A stretch of DNA of 9,136 nucleotides from Clostridia bacterium (GCA_017454565.1 JAFTCS010000210.1:1-9136); one strand, 5' to 3'; shown: positions 1 through 4,740, counted from the stretch's first letter. The notes: generated by a model not told the origin, from the letters alone. Numbers and translations: made by a program.

Positions 1-1
1 G

Positions 2-208
2 ATAAAGGACGGCGGCGTTGCCACCATAAGCGCCAAGATCGGCGACACCGATACCAAAGAGGACGGCATGTGGAAATACGAAAATGATGTTCTGACACTC
101 ATAGACCCCACCGGCGCGACCACTGCCGGTTCAGGCAGCACCACCTTTACCTATAAGGACGGCAAGTTCGTTCCTCAGTCCGGATTTATCTGTCTTGTAA
201 GAAAGTAA
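2..208 (+). CDS. 3' end of a secreted/lipoprotein paralogue (partial)
   Basis: The open frame enters from the left edge and ends at TAA 206-208, giving 68 visible residues. Its pattern is DGGVATISA, then DGMWKYENDVLTL, then FTYKDGKF, then GFICLVRK. The same order (DxSGTAxMTA, DGQWSAEGNTIYI, FTVNNGK, FGYFRKN) is seen at the C terminus of the lipoprotein at 1121-1894, and more loosely in the one at 440-1057. I therefore read this as the C-terminal beta-rich, lipocalin-like domain of a third member of a tandem family. The start, signal peptide and linker lie outside the window. A strong terminator follows, so this gene ends its own transcript. No specific function can be given. The frame is certain from the stop and the family resemblance; the domain name is inference. 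Confidence 0.75.
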   Translation: MKDGGVATISAKIGDTDTKEDGMWKYENDVLTLIDPTGATTAGSGSTTFTYKDGKFVPQSGFICLVRK

Positions 209-225
209 TACAATAACACCAATCC

Positions 226-258
226 AAGCGGATGCGGCAGCGCATCCGCTTTTTGTTT
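226..258 (+). terminator. Rho-independent terminator
   Basis: A perfect 11-bp stem pairs 226-236 (AAGCGGATGCG) with 241-251 around a GCAG tetraloop. A T-rich run (TTTTTGTTTG) follows. It lies 17 bp after the stop of the partial gene at the left edge. Confidence 0.9.
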
Positions 259-274
259 GTGTAGAATTTTCAGG

Positions 275-304
275 TTGACAGAAATTCCTGTAATGATATA
301 TAAT
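275..304 (+). promoter_or_regulatory. Sigma-A type promoter for the lipoprotein genes
   Basis: There is an exact -35 TTGACA at 275-280 and an exact -10 TATAAT at 299-304, with an 18-bp spacer. It follows the terminator at 226-258 and precedes the lipoprotein gene at 440. Transcription would start near 311 and give a leader of about 130 nt. Confidence 0.8.
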
Positions 305-310
305 GATGTA

Positions 311-439
311 AAACAAACCTTTTTGCCGGTGCTGAGTCGGCAGGCGCGGTTTATTAAATGGTTTCTTAAAGCCGTTTATACTTTTTATTGAATAATAGTA
401 TTAAATAAAAAAACATACTAAAATAATGGAGAGTCATGT
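311..439 (+). other. 5' leader of the lipoprotein transcript, no recognised riboswitch
   Basis: The leader is about 130 nt. It contains a small hairpin, TGCCG 324-328 with CGGCA 338-342. An imperfect pairing of CGGTTTA near 346-353 with TAAAGCCG near 367-374 is also possible. The second half is A/T-rich and ends in the ribosome binding site GGAGAG at 428-433, 6 nt before the ATG at 440. I do not recognise a known riboswitch class. The leader may simply be long. Confidence 0.3.
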
Positions 440-1057
440 ATGAAAAAAAATACCGATAAACTGAAAAGACTTGCCGCTGTAATTGCGGCTTCCCTGCTGA
501 TGAGCACCGCCGCTGCCTGCTCATCACAAGACACCTCAAAGGGTTCATCACAAAGCCCGGCTCCGGAGAGTCAGGCTGCTTCCGATGTTCAGTCTCAGGC
601 TGAAAGCTCCGGTGAGAACAGCCTTCCCGAAACTGAGAGCACCGGCGAAAGCTCGGTAAGCGTGTCCGGGACCTCCGGCACTGATGAAAGCTCCGGTACC
701 GTATCGGAGAATGTAAGCGTAATTGAAGTATCGGAGGATGAAAGCTCTGTTACCTACGGCACCGAGAATATGTCGCACCCCAGCGACCTTGTTGGCAAAT
801 GGTCACTGAAACTCGATACCACCGAGCTTTCCGGCAGTGATCTTTCCGATGCTGAAGACAGGATGAAGCATACCAGTATCCTGCTCAGACTTGACGGAAG
901 CGCTGTGGGAGATTACGGCGGAGCAACCGTAGACGGCGCATGGGGCGTCCAGTCGGGATATGTATACATCATTCTCGGCAGTGCTACCGAGGCATTTACT
1001 TACTATATTGACACACTGGTAAGCGTGAATTATCCGGGAATGTCCTTTGTCAAATAA
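440..1057 (+). CDS. Ser/Glu-rich lipoprotein with C-terminal beta-rich domain
   Basis: A 205-residue secreted lipoprotein of unknown function. Residues 1-26 form a signal peptide (KKNTDKLKR, then a hydrophobic core ending LLMSTAAA), with the lipidated Cys at 27. The lipobox is loose: Ala rather than Leu at -3. Residues 28 to about 112 are a low-complexity linker very rich in Ser, Glu, Gly and Thr, typical of cell-wall-spanning spacers. Residues 113-205 form a compact domain starting DLVGKWSL, with LRLDGSA and DGAWGVQSGYVYI. It is weakly similar to the neighbouring lipoproteins and to lipocalin-like folds. The start is fixed by GGAGAG at 428-433. The ATG at 436 is out of frame. A 63-bp gap without a terminator suggests co-transcription with the next gene. 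Lipoprotein confidence is high; the domain class is a guess. Confidence 0.85.
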   Translation: MKKNTDKLKRLAAVIAASLLMSTAAACSSQDTSKGSSQSPAPESQAASDVQSQAESSGENSLPETESTGESSVSVSGTSGTDESSGTVSENVSVIEVSEDESSVTYGTENMSHPSDLVGKWSLKLDTTELSGSDLSDAEDRMKHTSILLRLDGSAVGDYGGATVDGAWGVQSGYVYIILGSATEAFTYYIDTLVSVNYPGMSFVK

Positions 1058-1120
1058 CGCCCTTCAACTGTTTACTATACCGGATACCCGTACTAAATAC
1101 TTATCAAAGGAGATAATACC

Positions 1121-1894
1121 ATGAAAAAGCTTATAACAATAGCGTTGGCGGCCGCGCTTTCAGCGGCTATGATAACATGCATGGCTGCATGCAGCAACAA
1201 CACAGACCAGCAAAGCTCCGGCAGTTCGGCAGCTCCTGCGTCAAATCCCTTTGGGTGGGATATGAACTCCTCAGCCCAGAGCGAGACAACAGCTGCCAGC
1301 CAGCCCGGCGGAGAGACCACTCCCTCTGAGGTAACGGCGCCCAGCGTACCCGATTACAGCTCAACCGTCAGCTTCAGTACCATAAGCGAGACAAGCACCA
1401 TAAGCACACCCATTGAGCCGCCGGTAAGCGGCACAAGCGACCTGCCGCTTCGCAGTGATATCAGCGACTTTGATGACAGCGACCGGGACGACAGTGATTT
1501 TGACGACAGTGATTTTGACGACAGTGATTTTGATGACAGCGACATAAGCTATGAAATTTCAAAAATAACACCAAAGGGCACCGTAATGCCCGAATATGTA
1601 GGCACATGGGTATGGCAGGTCGATTTCAGCAGCCTTAGCCCTGAGGAAGCTTCATTTGCAAGAGAATTATATGATCCATCCACCACAGATTTAAGATTCA
1701 TTCTTGATGCAAGCGGCACAGCAAGCATGACAGCTTCAATGTACGGAGAAACCAGCTCCTATTCTGACGGCCAGTGGTCAGCCGAAGGCAATACCATCTA
1801 TATTACCTTCTATAACGATACAGCGGCATTCACCGTTAACAACGGCAAAATGACCTCGGAATATTTCGCGTTCGGCTACTTCCGGAAAAACTAA
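1121..1894 (+). CDS. Lipoprotein with acidic DDSDF repeats and lipocalin-like domain
   Basis: A 257-residue lipoprotein paralogous to its upstream neighbour. The signal peptide, residues 1-23, ends in a good lipobox (MAAC) with Cys 24 as the lipidated residue. Residues 25 to about 112 are a Ser/Thr/Pro-rich linker. Residues 118-142 are five tandem 5-residue acidic units (DDSDF/DDSDR/DDSDI), which make a strongly negative, possibly cation-binding or extended spacer segment. Residues about 155-257 form the C-terminal domain: YVGTWVWQVD, LRFILDASGTA, DGQWSAEGNTIYITF, FTVNNGK, FGYFRKN. This beta-rich G-x-W to F-x-x-x-x-G-K pattern also closes the partial gene at the left edge. The ribosome binding site AAAGGAG at 1106-1112 lies 8 nt before the ATG. 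It is probably read from the promoter at 275-304. Binding partner and function are unknown. Confidence 0.88.
   Translation: MKKLITIALAAALSAAMITCMAACSNNTDQQSSGSSAAPASNPFGWDMNSSAQSETTAASQPGGETTPSEVTAPSVPDYSSTVSFSTISETSTISTPIEPPVSGTSDLPLRSDISDFDDSDRDDSDFDDSDFDDSDFDDSDISYEISKITPKGTVMPEYVGTWVWQVDFSSLSPEEASFARELYDPSTTDLRFILDASGTASMTASMYGETSSYSDGQWSAEGNTIYITFYNDTAAFTVNNGKMTSEYFAFGYFRKN
1472..1546 (+). repeat. In-frame 15-bp minisatellite, five units
   Basis: There are five contiguous 15-bp units. The three central ones (1487-1531) are identical, GACGACAGTGATTTT. The first and last use GATGACAGCGAC followed by CGG or ATA. Each unit encodes DDSDx. The identical core with diverged ends suggests recent slippage expansion. 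Confidence 0.95.
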
Positions 1895-1903
1895 AAAAAA
1901 TCG

Positions 1904-1946
1904 GCATACACACCTCATAAACGGGGTGCGTATGCTTTTTTATTTT
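1904..1946. terminator. Bidirectional terminator between convergent genes
   Basis: GCATACACACC (1904-1914) pairs with GGTGCGTATGC (1925-1935), with one A-C mismatch. In the plus direction a T tract (TTTTTTATTTT) follows from 1936. In the minus direction the run of eight A at 1893-1900 provides the U tract. It sits between the lipoprotein stop at 1894 and the stop of the minus-strand gene at 1946, so it serves both. Confidence 0.85.
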
Positions 1947-2428
1947 CAACCGGAAAGCACAGTTGAAGTTTCGGATGCAGAAATATATATCGCGGCGCAT
2001 ATAGCTACCGAAAGCGCAAAATGCTCATCCTCCGGAACAAGAATGTTCAGTTCGTAAGCGTCACCGTAACGGCACCAGCACTTTTTCTGGGTCATTATAA
2101 CACTCCTGTCCACATCAAAAAGCGAAAATCGTCCGGATGCTATGTCTCCGGCAAAGCAATAGCTGCTGCCGTATATCCTGAAAGAAAAGCAGTCACGCAC
2201 AGAGGGCAGGAGAACATAAAAGCCTCTCTGGCAGCGAACCGTAAAGTATCTCATAAAAAAATTCTTGTGAAATATCTCCGACACAGGCACGGCCGAGTCG
2301 CCGTTTATCAGAATACGCTGACGTCTGGTTTCCGTTTCAACGGTAACACTGTATCGGCAGTTTCCAAGATCATCGTATATCTGAAAGCCGGCTTCATCTG
2401 AAAATATTCTTTTTAAAAACAGCTTCAT
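1946..2428 (-). CDS. LURP-one-related (tubby C-terminal-like) protein
   Basis: A 160-residue protein without signal peptide or membrane segment, probably cytoplasmic. The layout matches the LURP-one-related/YxjI family: FQIYDDLGNCRYSV near 15-28, a middle strand block FFMRYFTV near 57-64, SFRIYGSSYCFAGDIASGRFSLFD near 82-105, then WCRYGDAYELNIL at 118-130 and a final hydrophobic helix, ALSVAICAAIYIS, at 138-150. Such proteins form a 12-strand barrel around a central helix, like tubby and phospholipid scramblases; their bacterial role is not settled. The start is secured by a near-perfect AGGAGGTGA at 2435-2443, 6 nt upstream. It is the last gene of the repressor-peptidase operon, 53 bp after the peptidase stop with no terminator between. 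The family call rests on pattern recall, not a search. Confidence 0.65.
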   Translation of the reverse strand: MKLFLKRIFSDEAGFQIYDDLGNCRYSVTVETETRRQRILINGDSAVPVSEIFHKNFFMRYFTVRCQRGFYVLLPSVRDCFSFRIYGSSYCFAGDIASGRFSLFDVDRSVIMTQKKCWCRYGDAYELNILVPEDEHFALSVAICAAIYISASETSTVLSG

Positions 2429-2481
2429 CCACCCTCACCTCCTGCTGACTGATTGCCGTTTTTATAAAATCTGCTCCGTAT

Positions 2482-2919
2482 TCAGATATTGAAAGTCTGT
2501 TCGGCAACAGACTTTGGTATATGAGCGATCTTTGAGATATCCTCGGCAGTAACGGACTCCAGCGCTGACAGCTCAGACATTTCGCACTCCATAAGGAGCC
2601 ATGCGGCAAAGGAATCCGCTTCCCGTTCATATTTAGACACACAGAAGTAGGTGCTGGTGCTGAGGGCAATTGAATTTGTTCCCTTGTGCAGCATTATGTG
2701 CCCCAGCTCATGTGCCATGATAAAACGTCTCTCATAATAGCCAAGCGAACTGTTGAGCACAATAAACGTAATGTCCATCATTGTGACGGTGAAGCCGTTC
2801 ACCCTCGCAGGCAGATCCTGATCGAGGACCTGTATACCCGCCTTGTCGCAGATCGTCCCGGGGTCTGCACTGTGGTACCTGTCGATCAGCTCCCTGACGC
2901 AGCGTTTTATTTTATCCAT
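2482..2919 (-). CDS. ImmA/IrrE-family zinc metallopeptidase
   Basis: A 145-residue peptidase of the ImmA/IrrE (COG2856) type. These enzymes cleave a partner XRE repressor and so derepress mobile elements or stress genes. The zinc motif HELGH is at 70-74, in the family context RRFIMAHELGHIMLHK. The third ligand is probably Glu 100 in EREADSFAAWLLM, the usual E-A-N/D-x-F-A-x-x-L-L-M signature. The N-terminal helices (KIKRCVRELIDRY) and the segment ITFIVLNSSLGYYERRF also fit. I chose the ATG at 2919. The in-frame TTG at 2940 has no Shine-Dalgarno upstream, whereas GGAGGA at 2933-2938 lies 13 nt before the ATG, somewhat far. The gene follows the XRE repressor by 37 bp and is almost certainly co-transcribed. 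The target is inferred to be that repressor. Confidence 0.9.
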   Translation of the reverse strand: MDKIKRCVRELIDRYHSADPGTICDKAGIQVLDQDLPARVNGFTVTMMDITFIVLNSSLGYYERRFIMAHELGHIMLHKGTNSIALSTSTYFCVSKYEREADSFAAWLLMECEMSELSALESVTAEDISKIAHIPKSVAEQTFNI

Positions 2920-2932
2920 AGTTTTTTCGGTA

Positions 2933-2938
2933 TCCTCC
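2933..2938 (-). promoter_or_regulatory. Ribosome binding site of the ImmA-type gene
   Basis: GGAGGA on the minus strand. It overlaps the alternative TTG start at 2940, so it argues for the ATG at 2919. The 13-nt spacing is longer than the usual 5-9, which may keep peptidase translation low. Confidence 0.5.
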
Positions 2939-2956
2939 AATCAGTTATTAAAAGGC

Positions 2957-3346
2957 TCATGTACTGCCCTCTGACATTTTCCTGTGCTGCTGTGTGGCAA
3001 TGGCGGCTACGACCTTGATGGCGTCAATGATTTTCATTCTGTCCTCGTTGTTAAGGGGTTCGCCGTCAAACATAAGTCCCTCCTGGGTAGTCAGGCGCCG
3101 GGTAAACTCGTCAAAAACTTCCGATACCTCAACACTGCTTCCGGCAGACTTATCAGAACGTATAAAGAAATCTCCGCTCACACCAAAGATACCGCAGAGC
3201 TTTGAGAGTATCCTGCGGTCAGGCTCTCTGCGGTCCTGTTCGTACATTCCTACAGCCGACGGCGATATTCCCAGCCTGCCTGCAAGCTCCGACTGGGTCA
3301 TGCCCGCCTGTTTCCTGAGCTGTTTTATTTTACTTCCTAAAGACAT
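2957..3346 (-). CDS. XRE-family repressor, ImmR-like
   Basis: A 129-residue transcription regulator. Residues 3-62 are a Cro/C1-type helix-turn-helix: IKQLRKQAGMTQSELAGRLG, then ISPSAVGMYEQDRREPD, then LSKLCGIFGVSGDFF. The C-terminal part (78-125) reads VFDEFTRRLTTQEGLMFDGEPLNNEDRMKIIDAIK, which I recall as common in clostridial repressors encoded next to ImmA/IrrE peptidases. An open frame extends 15 codons further upstream to 3391. However, GGAGGG at 3353-3358, 6 nt before the ATG at 3346, fixes the start there. It heads a three-gene operon with the peptidase and the LURP-one-related protein. Its promoter contains an ACAC-N5-GTGT palindrome between -35 and -10, consistent with autorepression. 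The likely mechanism, cleavage by the neighbouring peptidase after a signal, is inferred from the ICEBs1 ImmR/ImmA system. Confidence 0.92.
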   Translation of the reverse strand: MSLGSKIKQLRKQAGMTQSELAGRLGISPSAVGMYEQDRREPDRRILSKLCGIFGVSGDFFIRSDKSAGSSVEVSEVFDEFTRRLTTQEGLMFDGEPLNNEDRMKIIDAIKVVAAIATQQHRKMSEGST

Positions 3347-3352
3347 TTTGAT

Positions 3353-3358
3353 CCCTCC
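3353..3358 (-). promoter_or_regulatory. Ribosome binding site fixing the repressor start
   Basis: GGAGGG on the minus strand, 6 nt before the ATG at 3346. The longer in-frame ATG at 3391 overlaps the leader palindrome region and has no comparable site. Confidence 0.8.
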
Positions 3359-3393
3359 AGAAATGCTGTACGCCATAAAAACGCCGCACACAA

Positions 3394-3407
3394 TGCACCG
3401 GGGTGCA
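3394..3407. promoter_or_regulatory. Perfect palindrome in the repressor leader
   Basis: TGCACC-GG-GGTGCA is a perfect 14-bp palindrome. It lies about 10 to 23 nt downstream of the predicted repressor transcription start. It could be an operator for a second dimeric regulator or a small mRNA hairpin. It does not match the ACAC-N5-GTGT motif found nearby. Confidence 0.45.
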
Positions 3408-3423
3408 CTTTTCTATCAACAGC

Positions 3424-3452
3424 ATTATACCACACATTCCGTGTAATTTCAA
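3424..3452 (-). promoter_or_regulatory. Promoter of the XRE-ImmA-LURP operon
   Basis: Read on the minus strand: -35 TTGAAA (3447-3452), 17-bp spacer, exact -10 TATAAT (3424-3429). Transcription would start near 3417, about 70 nt before the repressor ATG. The spacer contains a palindromic operator candidate. Confidence 0.85.
3432..3444. promoter_or_regulatory. Operator candidate O1 inside the repressor promoter
   Basis: ACACATTCCGTGT (minus strand ACACGGAATGTGT) fills the spacer between -35 and -10. It is one of three ACAC-N5-GTGT palindromes in this intergenic gap. Binding here would block RNA polymerase and give autorepression. Confidence 0.65.
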
Positions 3453-3506
3453 GTGCTATTTTTAATATTTTTATTTCAGATAAAAACATGTTCAAATTTA
3501 TACACT

Positions 3507-3524
3507 ATCGAATATTTGTTCGAT
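3507..3524. promoter_or_regulatory. LexA-like palindrome next to the forward promoter
   Basis: ATCGAA-TATTTG-TTCGAT has perfect 6-bp arms. The core CGAATATTTGTTCG resembles the Gram-positive LexA/DinR box (CGAAC-N4-GTTCG): the right half GTTCG is exact, and the left half has T for the C of GAAC. It ends 7 bp before the -35 at 3532. It may belong to LexA or to another dimeric regulator. Confidence 0.4.
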
Positions 3525-3531
3525 TTTACCC

Positions 3532-3559
3532 TTGATTTTTTTAAAAAATGGGGTATAAT
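3532..3559 (+). promoter_or_regulatory. Forward promoter divergent from the repressor operon
   Basis: -35 TTGATT (3532-3537), 16-bp spacer, exact -10 TATAAT (3554-3559). The -10 lies inside a perfect 12-bp palindrome, GTATAATTATAC (3553-3564). The downstream genes start at 3862, so the leader would be almost 300 nt. Confidence 0.65.
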
Positions 3560-3568
3560 TATACTTAC

Positions 3569-3713
3569 AAAGGTCAATTACAAGTACAAAGTAAGTAATA
3601 TCAGCAAAATAAGTAAATATATGTCATAAAAGCCGGAAATATTTTTTCGGTACTTTTTACACGATTTGTGTAATTGTTCGCGATAAATTATTTTCCAAAA
3701 CAAGGACAATTAC
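3569..3713. repeat. CAATTAC direct and inverted repeats in the leader
   Basis: AAAGGTCAATTAC (3569-3581) recurs as CAAGGACAATTAC (3701-3713), with 11 of 13 positions matching. The inverse GTAATTGT (3670-3677) pairs perfectly with ACAATTAC (3706-3713) around a 28-nt loop. The inverted copy overlaps the end of operator candidate O2. This A/T-rich stretch holds no gene. The repeats may be regulator sites or leader RNA structure. Confidence 0.45.
3659..3671. promoter_or_regulatory. Operator candidate O2, mid-gap
   Basis: ACACGATTTGTGT, with arms that extend to TTACAC/GTGTAA (3657-3673). It is the second copy of the ACAC-N5-GTGT motif. Its right half overlaps a weak possible -35 (TTGTGT 3666-3671), 17 bp before TATTTT 3689-3694. 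Confidence 0.6.
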
Positions 3714-3835
3714 TTTTAACATAATAAAACGGCAGGTGATGGATTTGAATTACAGGTAATCACATATCAGGATGCGCCGGAAAAAATAACGGCAGGCAGA
3801 AAGCAGCAGGACACTTATTTTTTTATAATAAAACA

Positions 3836-3848
3836 ACACGGTTCGTGT
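3836..3848. promoter_or_regulatory. Operator candidate O3 abutting the ribosome binding site
   Basis: ACACGGTTCGTGT, with arms ACACG/CGTGT. It lies 6 bp after a TATAAT (3824-3829, no good -35) and ends directly before AGGAGGAG at 3849. If that -10 is used, the palindrome covers the transcription start. As RNA it would form a 5-bp hairpin beside the Shine-Dalgarno. Confidence 0.6.
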
Positions 3849-3861
3849 AGGAGGAGACAAA

Positions 3862-4065
3862 ATGAATTATTCACAGTGGGCACAGGAATACTATGACAGC
3901 GCCGAGACTCTGAAAGAAATAATACACAATCTGCAGAATCAGCTAAAAACAGCGGCTTTGCACGAGCTTCCCGATCTGAACTTCCGTATAAACACTATGC
4001 GCGGCATGTACACGGAATGTATGAGAGTCGGAAACATTCTTGTAAAACGGAAAGGAGAGGTCTGA
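3862..4065 (+). CDS. Small helical protein, unknown function
   Basis: A 67-residue protein I do not recognise by name. It is predicted to be almost entirely helical: YSQWAQEYYDSAETLKEIIHNLQNQLKTAALHELPDLNF, then RINTMRGMYTECMRVGNILVKRKGEV. It is mixed charged/amphipathic, with no signal peptide or membrane segment, and could form a coiled coil. The start is well supported by AGGAGGAG at 3849-3856, 5 nt before the ATG. Its TGA overlaps the ATG of the sigma-like gene by one base (TGATG), so the two are translationally coupled and probably act together. Candidate roles are a partner or anti-factor of the sigma-like protein, or a small element-encoded regulator. Expression is likely controlled by the repressor through the upstream palindromes. 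Confidence 0.8.
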   Translation: MNYSQWAQEYYDSAETLKEIIHNLQNQLKTAALHELPDLNFRINTMRGMYTECMRVGNILVKRKGEV

Positions 4066-4364
4066 TGAAAGGCAGAGCGAAAAGACTGAGCCTGACTGAC
4101 AGGCTGTGCGAGTACAGTTCTTTTTTAAAATACAACACTGTGGAGACCGGCAAAACCGAAAAGCGCAAGCGTATGGAAAAAATAATCTCAACGGCAATAG
4201 AGAACGAGCTTACCGACCGTCAGAAGGACTGTCTGCGCTATTACTATTATGACGGCATGCGTGTGGATGATATTGCCGGCATTATGGGGCTGAGGCCTAC
4301 GACTGTATATAAGCATATAAGGCTTGCAAAAAAAGCTCTGAAAAAATGTGCGGCCTATCTATGA
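4065..4364 (+). CDS. Sigma-70 region 4-like HTH regulator
   Basis: A 99-residue DNA-binding protein. The C-terminal half, residues about 49-95, is a sigma region 4 type helix-turn-helix: LTDRQKDCLRYYYYDGMRVDDIAGIMG, then LRPTTVYKHIRLAKKALKK. The basic N-terminal half (KGRAKRLSLTDRLCEYSSFLKY, then EKRKRMEKII) has no region 2, so it cannot act as a complete sigma factor. Similar stand-alone proteins are found in conjugative elements and prophages of Firmicutes as transcription activators. An in-frame upstream ATG at 4017 lies inside the preceding gene. The ATG at 4065 is preferred because of AAAGGAGAGG just upstream and the TGATG overlap. No terminator is evident after the stop, so read-through towards the DUF378 gene is possible. 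Confidence 0.85.
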   Translation: MKGRAKRLSLTDRLCEYSSFLKYNTVETGKTEKRKRMEKIISTAIENELTDRQKDCLRYYYYDGMRVDDIAGIMGLRPTTVYKHIRLAKKALKKCAAYL

Positions 4365-4441
4365 ATAAAATTCCCGCAAAAGCTCAAACTATACATATCC
4401 AAGGTATTTGTGAGCCGATCTGTTTGGCATGAGTCAGCACA

Positions 4442-4476
4442 GGTCTGCCCGCATTCGTTGGAGCTTCGGGCAGACC
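4442..4476 (+). promoter_or_regulatory. Strong leader hairpin before the DUF378 gene
   Basis: GGTCTGCCCG (4442-4451) pairs perfectly with CGGGCAGACC (4467-4476) around a 15-nt loop. GCACA (4437-4441) can add pairs with TGTGC (4482-4486) across a bulge. No T tract follows, so it is not a standard terminator. It ends 45 bp before the ATG at 4522 and probably lies in the mRNA leader, or is a DNA palindrome. Confidence 0.6.
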
Positions 4477-4521
4477 GTGTCTGTGCGGAGCGAAAGCTTA
4501 CACTAAGGGAGGTCGGAACAA

Positions 4522-4737
4522 ATGCTCGACAGAATTGCTCTGATACTGCTTATTATAGGTGGACTCAACTGGGGCTCCATCGGCATATTCCAGTTTGATC
4601 TTGTCGCATGGATCTGCGGCGGTCAGACCGGAGTAGTCAGCAGGATCATTTACACTCTTGTGGCTCTGTCTGCGATCTGGTGCATATCACTGCTTTTCAG
4701 AGACAGGAAGGAGATCCACACTCTCTCTGAGGCATGA
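4522..4737 (+). CDS. DUF378 (YuzA-like) small membrane protein
   Basis: A 71-residue inner membrane protein. Two hydrophobic helices are visible, about residues 4-26 (IALILLIIGGLNWGSIGIF) and 38-59 (VVSRIIYTLVALSAIWCISLLF), followed by a charged tail, RDRKEIHTLSEA. The ALILLIIGGLNWG and FDLVAWICGG motifs and the length match the DUF378 family, whose function is unknown. The start is fixed by AAGGGAGG at 4505-4512, 9 nt upstream. A leader hairpin precedes it and a strong terminator follows. No convincing promoter was found between 4365 and 4521. It may therefore be read from the sigma-like operon or from a promoter I cannot recognise. Its codon use resembles the chromosomal neighbours. Confidence 0.88.
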   Translation: MLDRIALILLIIGGLNWGSIGIFQFDLVAWICGGQTGVVSRIIYTLVALSAIWCISLLFRDRKEIHTLSEA

Positions 4738-4740
4738 TCC

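Noticed and set aside
311..439. Riboswitch in the lipoprotein leader
   Set aside because: The short hairpin and purine-rich stretches do not match a class I can recall with confidence.
1047..1078. Possible promoter (TTGTCA / TACTAT) before the second complete lipoprotein
   Set aside because: The spacing is 20 bp with a poor -10; co-transcription from 275-304 is simpler.
1472..1546. CRISPR-like array
   Set aside because: The units are 15 bp, contiguous without spacers and in frame within a gene; this is a coding minisatellite.
2940..2942. TTG start for the ImmA-type gene, 7 codons upstream of the chosen ATG
   Set aside because: No Shine-Dalgarno lies upstream of it, and the GGAGGA that would serve the gene falls inside the extension.
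3739..3759. Six-codon leader peptide ORF (MDLNYR)
   Set aside because: Weak ribosome binding site and no attenuator-like stem pair after it; likely chance.
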